DNA from: CAYTGR01 sp964437445
GTDB lineage: Bacteria > Chloroflexota > Anaerolineae > B4-G1 > SLSP01
NCBI GenBank assembly: GCA_964437445.1
Contig: CAYTGR010000002.1
Coordinates: 62,001-126,000 of the forward strand
DNA: 64,000 bases
Direction: 5' to 3'
Under the pieces are notes generated by a model that searched no databases, was not told the DNA's origin, and saw only the letters and a program-made list of their open reading frames with translations. The position numbers and the translations under genes are program-made. Positions within the stretch are counted from its first letter, which is position 1, and each line of letters starts with the position of its first letter. Below, in pieces: positions 16,540 to 25,153 of the stretch.

Positions 16540-18351
16540 GTGTTGAAGAAGATCGTTGGCTGGTTATTCCGCCCGCGTACAGTACGGTTGCCTTTACTGT
16601 TATGGCTGCTGGTGTTGGCAGGCCTGGTTTTATCACTCTGGCGACCTCCCATGACGCCTTCCTCACTTCCAGGTGAAGTGCGTTATCTTGTGGCGACCCC
16701 AACGCCAGGCGTGGGGCCGGCTACACCCGGCCCCACGCCGACGCCGGTGGGCAGTGGCGGCACCTTAGCCTTCACTATGCGCCACAACGGTAATAGTGAC
16801 ATCTATCTACTTTCCCAAAGTGATCGGCAACTGCTCCGACTGACCTTTGACCCGGCGGAGGACCGCGATCCGGCCTGGTCGCCCGATGGCCGCTGGCTGG
16901 CTTTCGCCTCGCACCGGGGCGGTAACTGGGATCTTTACCTGATGGACATGACCTCCGGCACTGTCGTTCGCCTGACCCGCGACCCCGGTTTTGATGCCGG
17001 CCCCACCTGGTCGCCCGATGGCCAATGGCTGGCCTACGAATCGTACCGCGATAACAACCTGGACCTGCGGATCATCAGCGTGGACGGGGAACAGAATTAC
17101 CGGCTGACAACCGCCCCCGCCCCGGATTATTCACCGGCCTGGTCGCCGGATGGTCGCCATATTGTCTTCACCTCTTATCGTAATGGCAACCGTGATCTTT
17201 ACCTTTTCCCCCTGGATACCGGCGAGAGCGGCGTCATCAATTTGACCCAGACGCCGGAAGAGGATGAGGACCGGGCGGCCTGGTCGCCGGATGGCACGTT
17301 CCTGGCCTATACCACCGGTGTGGCGGGCAATGAGACGCTCTGGTTCCTGCCGGTCGTTCCCGAACAGAGCACTTCCACCGAAGAGAGCCTGGTGCGCCCC
17401 ACGCTCTTTGGGTTGGGCGGCAACGCGGCCTGGGCGCCGGACGGCAAGGCCCTGGCCTTCATTGCACGCCGCCAGTCTCAATCGTACCTGGTAGCGGCTG
17501 ACATCGCCGGCTGGGGGGTGGCGCAGGAGGGGTACAGTACCGGCGATTGGCTGGATCACCCCACCTGGACCCATGTGGCGTTGGAAGCGGAACTGGTCAA
17601 CCGGCTGCGAGCCCGGATGGCGGAAGCCGAATCGCCGCTCTATACGGAGCTGCACCTTTCGGCCAGCGTGCAGCCGACGCAATACCGGCTGGTAGGGCTA
17701 CCCGATGTCAACGGCGGGGACGGGCGTGAGCAGCTCAGCGATCAGGTGAACGATAGCTTCAATGCCCTCCGGCGAGCCGTTTTAGAGCAAACGGGTTGGG
17801 ATTACCTTTCGGTACTGGGGGATTCCTGGCGGCCCATGAATCACACCCCGCGCCCCGGACAGGGGCGGATCTCCTGGCATGTCTGTGGCCGGGCGGTAGA
17901 CATTGATCAGGGCTATCTGCGCAGCGGTAACGCGGAGCTGGTGAAAGAGGAGATCGGCGGGGTCACTTACTGGCGTGTCTACATCAAGGCCAAAGTCCAG
18001 GATGGGACGCTGGGAGAGCCGTTACGGGTCGCGCCGTGGGACCTGGCCGCCCGCGACAAAGGAGGCGCGGCCACGGCGCAGGGGGGGGAACTCAAGGCGC
18101 AGGTGTCGGCCGGGTACTACGTGGATTTCACCGCTTTGGCGGCGGATTACGGTTGGGAGCGGCGGAACGCGCTTTCCAATTGGCGCAGCTCGTATTACGA
18201 TATTGAGTGGTGGCACTTCCAGAAGACCGAGGGGATCAGCTGGTACGATTGCATGTTGGAACTCTACAGCGCGGAAGAGGTCAAGGCTTCTTACGGTGAC
18301 CTGCCCTGGTGGACGAAGTGGCCGGAGTGGAAGATCCTGGCGCTGCCGTGA
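16540..18351 (+). CDS. TolB-like propeller fused to a VanY-type M15 peptidase
   Basis: 603 residues. One N-terminal membrane helix (about 18-36) and a Pro/Thr linker are followed by five or six PD40 propeller repeats (about 65-330) with the repeated core WSPDGRWLAF. The C-terminal domain (about 360-600) has the M15/VanY zinc motifs SWHVCGRAVD at 445-454 (His447, Asp454) and Glu556-Trp-Trp-His559 (EWWH). This predicts a membrane-anchored extracytoplasmic D,D-carboxypeptidase or related peptidoglycan peptidase with a propeller module. The GTG start has a GAAGGGGAAGG tract upstream; a TTG next to it is also possible. The fusion is uncommon. Confidence 0.8.
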   Translation: MLKKIVGWLFRPRTVRLPLLLWLLVLAGLVLSLWRPPMTPSSLPGEVRYLVATPTPGVGPATPGPTPTPVGSGGTLAFTMRHNGNSDIYLLSQSDRQLLRLTFDPAEDRDPAWSPDGRWLAFASHRGGNWDLYLMDMTSGTVVRLTRDPGFDAGPTWSPDGQWLAYESYRDNNLDLRIISVDGEQNYRLTTAPAPDYSPAWSPDGRHIVFTSYRNGNRDLYLFPLDTGESGVINLTQTPEEDEDRAAWSPDGTFLAYTTGVAGNETLWFLPVVPEQSTSTEESLVRPTLFGLGGNAAWAPDGKALAFIARRQSQSYLVAADIAGWGVAQEGYSTGDWLDHPTWTHVALEAELVNRLRARMAEAESPLYTELHLSASVQPTQYRLVGLPDVNGGDGREQLSDQVNDSFNALRRAVLEQTGWDYLSVLGDSWRPMNHTPRPGQGRISWHVCGRAVDIDQGYLRSGNAELVKEEIGGVTYWRVYIKAKVQDGTLGEPLRVAPWDLAARDKGGAATAQGGELKAQVSAGYYVDFTALAADYGWERRNALSNWRSSYYDIEWWHFQKTEGISWYDCMLELYSAEEVKASYGDLPWWTKWPEWKILALP

Positions 18352-18420
18352 GCTGTCAGCGGCCAACCATCAGGAACCGGCTTAGCGCCAACTTCAGTTG
18401 GCGATTCAAAAGGGAGAAAG

Positions 18421-18468
18421 GTTTGTAGTAGCGCGCTCAAGACGGCGCTAAAGCGCCTCACTACAAAC
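18421..18468. repeat. Short copy of the GTAGT multi-hairpin element
   Basis: Perfect 9-base terminal inverted repeats GTTTGTAGT (18421-18429) and ACTACAAAC (18460-18468) enclose GGCGCTAAAGCGCC. It matches the right half of the full copies with the first internal hairpin shortened. The TAG stop codon (18448-18450) and last codons of the glycosyltransferase gene at 18448-19545 lie inside it. Confidence 0.75.
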
Positions 18469-19545
18469 TTGAGCGATGGCTTGCTCCAGGGCCGTGTAAA
18501 AGCGTTCCGGGGCGAACCGCGCGGCGTTGGCCTGGCAGACAGTTGGGTCCACGGCCTCAGCGTCAAAGGTGCGGACTGCTTCCGCTAACGCGGCCGGCGT
18601 CGGTTCGTAGAAGAAAGTCCCCGTCACGCCGGCCTGGACCGTATCCAGGGCGCCCCCTGCGCCGAAGGCAATTACCGGCCGCCCGGCGGCCTGCGCTTCC
18701 ACCGGCGTGATCCCAAAATCCTCCCGCCCTGGGAAGACAAAGGCCCGGCAGCGTGCGAAGAGCTCCGGCAAGGCGGCATCGGGCACGCGGCCCAGGAAGC
18801 GGATGGTGGGGCCGGCCAGCGCCTCCAACGCAGCCCGGTCGCGCCCATCACCAGCGATCCAGAGCGGCAGCCGCAGTTCATTGAACGCCTGGATCGCCAG
18901 GTCAATCCGCTTGTAGGGGATCAGCCGTGAGACGATGAGGTAATAGTCGTCGTGGGTGGGAGTGGGGCGGTAGCGCGTCACGTCCACCGGTGGGTAAATG
19001 ATGGTGGATTCGCGCCCATAGTAGCGGAGGATCCGCTCCTGGATTTCGGTGGAGATGGCGACAAAACGGGTGACACGCCGGGCGGCAGCATAGTCCCAGC
19101 GGCGCAGCAGTGCGATGAGGGGGCGCAGCGCCACCCGCAGGAGTGGCGGGAGCGCCTCGCGTGCTGCGTAAGCCTCGTACTCCCAGACGTAACGGGTCGG
19201 CGCCAGACAGTAGCAGAGATGGGGCGTAGTGCCCGCGCGCAGCCCGTGACAGAAGCCGCTCTTGTTGCTGAGAATGAGGTCGTAGCCGGCGAGGCTCAGA
19301 TCCAGGCGGGCAAAGGCCAGCGCGTAGAGCGGGAAGTAGGCCTGATGGTGGCGGTAAATCCCCGGCAGGCGGTCCAGCCAGGTGGTGTGAATGTCCCACT
19401 CGCGGTAAGCGGGGGGCATCCCTGCGCGCCAGTACATACTGGTGTAGACCGGCGCGCCAGGGAAATGGGCTACCAGGGCTTCCAGCACGCGCTCGGCGCC
19501 GCCGTACTGGTTGAGCCAGTCATGGACGAGGGCAATCCGGGTCAT
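18448..19545 (-). CDS. GT4-family glycosyltransferase
   Basis: 365 residues with a GT-B fold. The N-terminal half begins MTRIALVHDWLNQYGGAERVLE, a phosphate-loop-like GGAE block typical of mannosyltransferase-like GT4 enzymes. The C-terminal half has IVSRLIPYKRIDLAIQAF, WIAGDGRDR and the donor-binding FPGREDFGITPVEAQAAGRPVIAF with the EDFGI E-x7-E segment. It should transfer a sugar from a nucleotide donor to a lipid-linked or polysaccharide acceptor in the cytoplasm. Its ATG overlaps the murE stop by four bases, so the two are coupled. Its last six codons and stop are contributed by a dispersed repeat. Confidence 0.88.
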   Translation of the reverse strand: MTRIALVHDWLNQYGGAERVLEALVAHFPGAPVYTSMYWRAGMPPAYREWDIHTTWLDRLPGIYRHHQAYFPLYALAFARLDLSLAGYDLILSNKSGFCHGLRAGTTPHLCYCLAPTRYVWEYEAYAAREALPPLLRVALRPLIALLRRWDYAAARRVTRFVAISTEIQERILRYYGRESTIIYPPVDVTRYRPTPTHDDYYLIVSRLIPYKRIDLAIQAFNELRLPLWIAGDGRDRAALEALAGPTIRFLGRVPDAALPELFARCRAFVFPGREDFGITPVEAQAAGRPVIAFGAGGALDTVQAGVTGTFFYEPTPAALAEAVRTFDAEAVDPTVCQANAARFAPERFYTALEQAIAQVCSEAL

Positions 19546-21080
19546 GCGGTGGGCAGCGTGTTCAGCGTCTCGCCGTGCAGCGCCCGGCGCAGGGCTTCAC
19601 GGTCGTCCCAGGGGTACTCCATGGTGCCGAAGCACATGCTCTGTTCGTGCCCTTTGCCGCAGGTGATCACCACATCGCCGGGCCGGGCCAATGTCACCGC
19701 GTGGCGCAGCGCTTCTCCCCGGTCGGCCACGCGGAAGAAGTCACGTCCCTCCTGGCGGCCGGCGCGGGTCAACGCGGCAGCCGTCTCGCCCATGATGGCT
19801 TCCAGCGGCTCGGTGCGTGGGTCTTCCGCCGTTACCACTGTGATGTCGGCCAGCGCGGCGGCGACTTCGCCCATGAGCTGCCGTTTGGCGCGGTCACGCA
19901 AGCCGGCGCAGCCGAAGACCACGATCACCCGTCCGCCCGGCGGCGTGAGCTGGCGAACTGTCTCCAGGGCGCGTTGCAGAGCGTTCGGCGTGTGGGCAAA
20001 ATCTACGATGGCGGTGAAGGGCTGACCTTCGTCAATCCGTTCCATGCGGCCTGGTACGCCGCGCACGGCCGCAACCCCGGCGGCGATGGCTTCAGGGGCG
20101 AGCTCCAGTCCCAGCCCTACCGCGACCGCCGCCAGCAGGTTGCTCACGTTAAAAGCGCCCACCAGCGGTGAGGTGACGGCGACTTCCCCCCACGGGCTGA
20201 CCGCCTGGAAACGGAGTCCGGCGGGGGGGTACTCAAGCGCCTGCGCTTTGACCTGCGCTTCCGGGTGCGCTATGCCGTAGACGATCTGGCGGTCGGCGGG
20301 CAGCGCCTTGAGATAGGCGTAGGAACCGGGATCGTCGGCGTTGAGCACAGCCAGCTTGGGCACGCCCGGTTTGCGGTAGGCCGTGGCCAGCTGGTGGAAG
20401 AGTCGTGCTTTGGCGTCGCGGTAGGCTTCAAACGTGCCGTGGTAGTCCAGGTGCTCATGGGTGATATTGGTGACCACGGCGACATCAAAATCGCAGCCGG
20501 CGAGCCGCCCCTGGGCCAGGCCATGCGAGGTGGATTCCAGGACGGCGTGGGTGGTGCCGGCCGCGACCATCTCGGCCAGGTAGTGCTGGACTTCTGGCGC
20601 GGGCGGCGTGGTGGTGTGCAAGCCGGTGTCGTAACTGCGGTCGCCGATCTGGGCGTTGACGGTGCTGATCATCCCGGCGTTGTAACCGGCAGCTTTGAGG
20701 ATGGCGTAGATGAGGTTGGTGGTGGTGGTTTTACCATCGGTGCCGGTGACGCCGATCAGCGTCAGGCGGCGCGCGGGGAAGCCGTGCCAGGCGGCATGGA
20801 GCCAGCCTAAGGCCTCGCGGGCCTCGGTGACGCGCACGTAGGGGAACCCGGCCGGCAGTCCCGTTTCGGCCAACGGGCGCTCACCCACCACGGCGCCGGC
20901 GCCGGCGGCCACGGCCTGCGGGATGAAGCGATGTCCATCTACGGCCAGCCCGGGCACGGCGACGAAGAGGGCTCCCGGCTGCACCTGACGCGAGTCATCG
21001 GTGATAGCGGTTAACTCCGGGTCAGTAACCGGGCGTTCCTGGATCCCTGGCACAGCGGCCAGCAAGGTGCTCAAGTGCAT
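19542..21080 (-). CDS. murE: UDP-N-acetylmuramoyl-tripeptide synthetase (MurE)
   Basis: 512 residues, full length. The ATP-binding GVTGTDGKTTTTNL is at 110-123, the carbamylated Lys region is YRDAKARLF near 220-228, and the C-terminal domain has PGRMERID and FGCAGLRDRAKR. MurE adds the third amino acid of the peptidoglycan stem peptide. The position that reads DNPR in meso-DAP enzymes is Glu419-Asp-Pro-Arg422 here, so the amino acid added is not certain (DAP, ornithine or lysine). The ATG at 21080 has GGAGGAG upstream; the open frame continues only through a repeat array. It lies after the ATP synthase genes and is coupled to the downstream GT4 gene. Confidence 0.95.
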   Translation of the reverse strand: MHLSTLLAAVPGIQERPVTDPELTAITDDSRQVQPGALFVAVPGLAVDGHRFIPQAVAAGAGAVVGERPLAETGLPAGFPYVRVTEAREALGWLHAAWHGFPARRLTLIGVTGTDGKTTTTNLIYAILKAAGYNAGMISTVNAQIGDRSYDTGLHTTTPPAPEVQHYLAEMVAAGTTHAVLESTSHGLAQGRLAGCDFDVAVVTNITHEHLDYHGTFEAYRDAKARLFHQLATAYRKPGVPKLAVLNADDPGSYAYLKALPADRQIVYGIAHPEAQVKAQALEYPPAGLRFQAVSPWGEVAVTSPLVGAFNVSNLLAAVAVGLGLELAPEAIAAGVAAVRGVPGRMERIDEGQPFTAIVDFAHTPNALQRALETVRQLTPPGGRVIVVFGCAGLRDRAKRQLMGEVAAALADITVVTAEDPRTEPLEAIMGETAAALTRAGRQEGRDFFRVADRGEALRHAVTLARPGDVVITCGKGHEQSMCFGTMEYPWDDREALRRALHGETLNTLPTA

Positions 21081-21095
21081 GGTTACTCCTCCGTC

Positions 21096-21200
21096 GTGAA
21101 ACGTGAAGCGTGAAACGTAAAACGTGATGCGTGAAGCGTGAAACGTAAAACGTGAAACGTAAAACGTGAGAAGAGTCACGTTTCACGTTTCACGTTTGGG
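21096..21200. repeat. Heptad tandem array, GTGAAAC family, with inverted arm
   Basis: Eleven consecutive 7-base units (GTGAAAC, GTGAAGC, GTAAAAC, GTGATGC and similar) run from 21096 to 21172, followed by a link GAGTCAC and then complementary units GTTTCAC, GTTTCAC, GTTTGGG to 21200. It fills the gap between the b/delta gene and murE and can fold back on itself. Confidence 0.92.
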
Positions 21201-21227
21201 TTGCAGAAGCGGGCCGTTACTTTGCCG

Positions 21228-21995
21228 CTAAGCGCAGACGACGCCACCACTGACCGCGCGGCGCAGCTGCTCCAGCTGGCCGGCCATGCTGCCATCAACG
21301 ACCTGATTGCCCAGGCGCAATACCACTCCGCCCAAGAGCGCCGGGTTGACTTTGAAGGTCACGGTTGGCTCATGGCCCAGGCGGCGGGTCAGGTCGGCGC
21401 GGAGGGTGGCCTGTTCGGCCTCCGTCAGCGGGACGGCGCTGGTAATCTCCACATCGGCAGCCTCACCCGGCTGGACCATTTCCAGGATGGGCACACGCTC
21501 TTCCTGGATGCCACTGAAGAACGAAGCTACCAGCTGGCGCTGACGCTGCTCGTCCAGCGACTCGCCGATCAGCCGGTTGGTAGCGGCGATGGCCAGGGCG
21601 GTGATCTCGTCGCGGGTGCGCGAGAGGATGCGCTCTTTTTCGCGCTGCGCATCGGTGCGGGATTGCTCCAGCAGGCGACGGGCTTCCTCGTTGGCGCGCT
21701 CCACGATCTCTTCACGGATCTTCTGGGCCTCTTGCGAGGCGGTGGCGATGACCTGGCGGGCTTCATCGCGGGCCGCGGCCAGCAGCTGAGCGTGTTCTTC
21801 TTCAGCGCGGGCGCGGGCCGCCGCCGTCTCCTGGGCTTGCTGCTGCATCTGTTCCAGCAACGCACGCCGGGCTGCCAGCCGCTTCATCGCCGGTTTCCAG
21901 AGCAACGCCGTGAGGGCCGCGAACAAGATCAAGAAATTGACAATCTGGGCCAGGATATAGCTGGGGATAATCCCCAGAGTTCCTAAGGTGTCCAC
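21228..21995 (-). CDS. atpF: ATP synthase F0 b subunit fused to F1 delta C-terminal region
   Basis: 255 residues, longer than a normal b subunit (about 160). An N-terminal membrane helix (about 10-32) is followed by a long charged coiled coil (about 35-150, LLEQMQQQAQETAAARARAEEEH). The last about 75 residues (VEITSAVPLTEAEQATLRADL to GGVVLRLGNQVVDGSMAGQLEQLRRA) match the C-terminal domain of the delta subunit. It therefore combines peripheral-stalk b and the delta foot that binds alpha. The start has TCAGGAGGT upstream. No alpha, gamma, beta or epsilon gene follows; the next gene is murE. Confidence 0.9.
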   Translation of the reverse strand: MDTLGTLGIIPSYILAQIVNFLILFAALTALLWKPAMKRLAARRALLEQMQQQAQETAAARARAEEEHAQLLAAARDEARQVIATASQEAQKIREEIVERANEEARRLLEQSRTDAQREKERILSRTRDEITALAIAATNRLIGESLDEQRQRQLVASFFSGIQEERVPILEMVQPGEAADVEITSAVPLTEAEQATLRADLTRRLGHEPTVTFKVNPALLGGVVLRLGNQVVDGSMAGQLEQLRRAVSGGVVCA

Positions 21996-22021
21996 AGTGG
22001 ACCTCCTGAAAGGGTTGAGTG

Positions 22022-22273
22022 CTAATGAACCGCCAGCGGGGCCACGGGCACGAATTTGATAGCTAAGGCAATGACCAGCGCGTAAATGGCGATGGCTTCC
22101 GCGAAGGCAATAGCCAGAATCATATTGGTCAAAATAGTCCCTGAAGCGCCCGGATTGCGACCAATGGCTTCCATGGCTTTACCGGCCAGAATACCGATGG
22201 CTAACGCCGGTCCAATGGCGCCAACCCCGATGGCAATGGCGGCCGCCAGCTGAGTAACGGCTTCGTATCCCAT
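22022..22273 (-). CDS. atpE: ATP synthase F0 c subunit
   Basis: 83 residues forming two membrane helices joined by the polar loop GRNP near 38-41. The ion-binding carboxylate is Glu59 in ILAIAFAEAIAIY. The first-helix position that is Gln in Na-binding rings is Ile here (GPALAIG), and Glu59 is followed by Ala rather than Ser/Thr, so the ring should carry protons. It sits between the b/delta gene (26 bases) and the a subunit (25 bases) in one transcription unit, with AAGGAGG before the ATG. Confidence 0.96.
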   Translation of the reverse strand: MGYEAVTQLAAAIAIGVGAIGPALAIGILAGKAMEAIGRNPGASGTILTNMILAIAFAEAIAIYALVIALAIKFVPVAPLAVH

Positions 22274-22298
22274 AAATCCTCCTTGCCAGATTTAAAAT

Positions 22299-23201
22299 TT
22301 AGCTGTGATGTTCTGCTTCCTCACCGTGCTGTTGCGCAGCCATCATGAAGAAAATCAGCGAAAGCATAGAGAAAATCAGGGCCTGCACCACGCCTACAAA
22401 CAGCTCTAAGCCCATGAAAGGCAGCGAGACCACGAACGCGGCCAGGTAACTGATGACAATGAGCAGGACTTCACCGGCGAAGACGTTGCCAAACAACCGG
22501 AAGGCAAACGAGAAGATCTTGATGAATTCACTGATCAGTTCCAGCAGGCCGGCAAACCCGTTAGAGAACATCAAAAGGGGCCGCAAAGCACCACTATCCT
22601 TGGGGGCCGTGAAATTGAAGAATTTCCGCAGATAGTGCTGACCCTGGAAGCGGAACCCGAAGTACTGAATGGCAACGAACGAGATCAACGCCAGGGCGAG
22701 CGTCACGCTCAGGTCGGCATCTGCGCCGCGCAACAGGGGGACCAATATCGCCTCGCCGTTATGTTCCTCCCAGACGCCGATAGAGCCCACGCCGGGCAGC
22801 AGGCCCATCCAGTTGGCGGTGAGGATGAAGAAAAAGAAAGTGCCTACCAGCGGAAACAGGATTGGGGTCAGCTGGGGGCCGGCAATATTGCTCACGAAGT
22901 TATAAACGGTTTCAAAGATGCCATCGACTGTCGCGATCCAGCCGCTACCGCCTTCGGTGGGGGACAGCCGGCGTACACCCCGCCAGTAGGAGAGGCCTAC
23001 TCCCAGCAAAATCAAGGTGGTCAGCAGGGTGGTGGGCAGGGTGTTGGGGATGGCGTACCCGAACAGGTGGAACTTTTCGGGCGCCATGCTGATCTCCGGC
23101 ATCTCCTTGCCCGGCAGCAGCAGGCCACCCACGCATAGGAAAAGCAGCAACAGGATCCCCAGGATCAGCCAGGGCTGCTTGCGCGATTTTTCAGGCGCCA
23201 T
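22299..23201 (-). CDS. atpB: ATP synthase F0 a subunit
   Basis: 300 residues with about six hydrophobic segments. The essential Arg is Arg235 in SFAFRLFGNVFAGE, and LLMFSNGFAGLLELISEFIK precedes it as expected. The C-terminus is His/Glu-rich (HGEEAEHHS). It forms the proton half-channels against the c ring. It is preceded at about 100 bases by the small AtpZ-like gene and followed by atpE. GAGGAGGTG precedes the ATG. Confidence 0.96.
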   Translation of the reverse strand: MAPEKSRKQPWLILGILLLLFLCVGGLLLPGKEMPEISMAPEKFHLFGYAIPNTLPTTLLTTLILLGVGLSYWRGVRRLSPTEGGSGWIATVDGIFETVYNFVSNIAGPQLTPILFPLVGTFFFFILTANWMGLLPGVGSIGVWEEHNGEAILVPLLRGADADLSVTLALALISFVAIQYFGFRFQGQHYLRKFFNFTAPKDSGALRPLLMFSNGFAGLLELISEFIKIFSFAFRLFGNVFAGEVLLIVISYLAAFVVSLPFMGLELFVGVVQALIFSMLSLIFFMMAAQQHGEEAEHHS

Positions 23202-23302
23202 AGCACCTCCTCAGAAATAGTCGGTTGGTCATTGAGTTGCCTTGTCAATCGGTTCCGTCGTTTTACCGTTAGTCTGGGCCACTTGTGGCTGGAGACGCCG
23301 GC

Positions 23303-23599
23303 TTAAGGTTCTGAAATATCCGTTGGCTCCGAGGGGGGTGCGGTCTCCGGCGGCCTCTGCTTCATCCGGTTGGCCACCCGTTGCAGGACCCACCGGTAAA
23401 CCATCACCGGTCCCACGATCATCCCCACCAAAACCAGGAGCAAGGTGAAAAGCGGCAGGGTCTTCAAATGGGTGTCCACGATATAACCCAACGCCAGACC
23501 GAGCAGGACCGGGAAAACGAGCAGAAAGCCGGCCTGGCTGCCTACTGTCAGCCCCCAGGCCACGTCTCGCCATTGCTCATGCTGCGGTTCTTGCTGCAT
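23303..23599 (-). CDS. AtpZ/AtpI-like ATP synthase assembly protein
   Basis: 98 residues with two membrane helices (about 22-42 and 48-70), the GxxxG-rich pattern VVFPVLLGLALGYIVDTHLKTLPLF-like core of the AtpZ/AtpI family, and a Pro/Glu-rich tail. Such proteins help insert or assemble the c ring and may carry Mg or Ca. It is the first gene after a strong promoter (23642-23669) and precedes atpB. A longer overlapping frame in the same region is a shadow without family features. Confidence 0.75.
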   Translation of the reverse strand: MQQEPQHEQWRDVAWGLTVGSQAGFLLVFPVLLGLALGYIVDTHLKTLPLFTLLLVLVGMIVGPVMVYRWVLQRVANRMKQRPPETAPPSEPTDISEP

Positions 23600-23641
23600 G
23601 GAACCTTACTCCTGCGGTTCACTCAACGGCATAATGTGCTG

Positions 23642-23669
23642 ATTATAACATAACCTGCCGGGCAATCAA
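23642..23669 (-). promoter_or_regulatory. Promoter for the ATP synthase F0 genes
   Basis: On the minus strand TTGATT (23669-23664) and TATAAT (23647-23642) are 16 bases apart, with an extended -10 TG one base upstream of the box. The -35 overlaps the nuoN stop codon, so the atp genes can be transcribed separately from the nuo genes. Confidence 0.65.
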
Positions 23670-25141
23670 CCGGCGAAAAAGAGCTGCGCCGCAGATTCCA
23701 GCCAGGGCAGGACCAGGCTGGGGAACAATCCTACCAGCAGCACCGCGCCTAAGGTTAGACCCAGGGCAATTTTCAACAGCGGTGGGGTCTCCAGCTTGTC
23801 CTCCCGGATCATGGGGGCCAGATAGAGGGCCTGGATCACTTTCCAGTAGTAGCCGACTGAGATGACGCTGTTGATGACGCCCAACACGGCCAGCCAGACC
23901 AGGCCGCTTTCTATGGCGGCGGAGAAGAGCCAGAGCTTGCCCATGAAACCGGCGGTGCCCGGAATCCCGGCCAGCGAGAGCAGGCAGATGGTCAGCACGG
24001 CCGCCAGCAGAGCCGCCCGTTTGTGGCCGCCGGCGTAGCTGGCGATCAGCTCGCTGCCGGTCTGGTTGGCAAAGGCGATGATGGCGGCAAAGGCGCCCAG
24101 GTTGGTGAGGGCATAGGCGACCAGGTAGAAAAGCACAGCGGTCACGCCCCGGCTGGTGGCAACCGCCACGCCGATCAGGATGTAGCCCGCTTGCGCGATG
24201 CTGGAGTAGGCCATCAGCCGTTTGATGTTTTCCTGGCCCAACGCGGCCAGGTTGCCCACCACCATCGCAAACGCCGAGAGGAAGGTCAGCAGCGGCCAGC
24301 GCAGATCGCTGCCTAAGGTCAGGACGCCGGGGAAGAGCACCAGCACCACGCGCACCAACAGGGCGAAGCCGGCAATTTTGGGCGCGACCGAGAGAAAAGC
24401 CGTGACCGGGGTGGGGGCCCCTTCGTAAGCATCTGGCGCCCAGTGGTGGAAAGGAGCGGCGGCCACTTTGTAGGCCAGCCCGGCCAGGATCAGGATCAGG
24501 ATGGGGACCAGCGCCAGGGGCGAGATGAATTGCTCAATCATGCGGAGACTGGCTGCAATCCAGAGCAGGTCGGTGCTGCCGGTCAGCCCATAGAGCCAGG
24601 AGAAGCCATAGAGCATGACCGCCGAGAGCGTCGCCCCGTAGATGAAGTACTTAAAAGCGGCCTCGGTGCCGTATTTGTCGTGGCGCAGGTAGCCGGTGAG
24701 CAGGTAAGAGAGGATGCTCAGCAGGTCAAACAGCAGGAAGATGGTAATGAGCTCGGTAGCGGCCCCCAGCAGGCTGATGGAGAGCGCGGCCAGCAGTAGC
24801 AGGGCATAGAAGAGCGCCGGCTGGTCGGTATGCGCGCGCAGGTAATCCTCGGAGACCAGCACCAGCAGCGTCATCGTCACCCAGGTGATGGCCTTGATGC
24901 AGACGGCAAACAGGTCCAGCTGAAAGACCGCCAGCACTCGCTCCGTTTGCTGTCCCAGCGTCACCGTGGCGACCAGCGCTAAGGTCAGCCCGGCCAGCGA
25001 GACATAGGGCAGCCAGTGCTGGACCCGCTGGTGTTCAACCAGGTCCAGGCCCAGCAGGAGGAGCGCCGTGGCCAGGACGATCAGCTCGGGCGAGAGGTAC
25101 CAGGCGATGGCTCCCCAATTGAGCAGTGTATCCCCATACAA
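23666..25141 (-). CDS. nuoN: NADH-quinone oxidoreductase subunit N
   Basis: 491 residues with about 14 membrane helices, an antiporter-like subunit of the complex I membrane arm. The conserved core includes KVAAAPFHHWAPDAYEGAPTPVTAFLSVAPKIAGFALL with its helix-7/8 Lys and His, and ENIKRLMAYSSIAQAGYILIG. It translocates protons coupled to quinone reduction. It is the last nuo gene of the run, 12 bases after nuoM. Confidence 0.96.
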   Translation of the reverse strand: MYGDTLLNWGAIAWYLSPELIVLATALLLLGLDLVEHQRVQHWLPYVSLAGLTLALVATVTLGQQTERVLAVFQLDLFAVCIKAITWVTMTLLVLVSEDYLRAHTDQPALFYALLLLAALSISLLGAATELITIFLLFDLLSILSYLLTGYLRHDKYGTEAAFKYFIYGATLSAVMLYGFSWLYGLTGSTDLLWIAASLRMIEQFISPLALVPILILILAGLAYKVAAAPFHHWAPDAYEGAPTPVTAFLSVAPKIAGFALLVRVVLVLFPGVLTLGSDLRWPLLTFLSAFAMVVGNLAALGQENIKRLMAYSSIAQAGYILIGVAVATSRGVTAVLFYLVAYALTNLGAFAAIIAFANQTGSELIASYAGGHKRAALLAAVLTICLLSLAGIPGTAGFMGKLWLFSAAIESGLVWLAVLGVINSVISVGYYWKVIQALYLAPMIREDKLETPPLLKIALGLTLGAVLLVGLFPSLVLPWLESAAQLFFAG

Positions 25142-25153
25142 GGTTTACCTCCC

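Noticed and set aside
18952..20025. Plus-strand frame of 357 codons opposite GT4 and murE
   Set aside because: Antisense to two conserved genes and without recognisable features.
23229..23573. Minus-strand frame overlapping the AtpZ-like gene
   Set aside because: No membrane helix and Arg/Gly-rich; the overlapping 98-residue frame has the expected two-helix AtpZ/AtpI layout.
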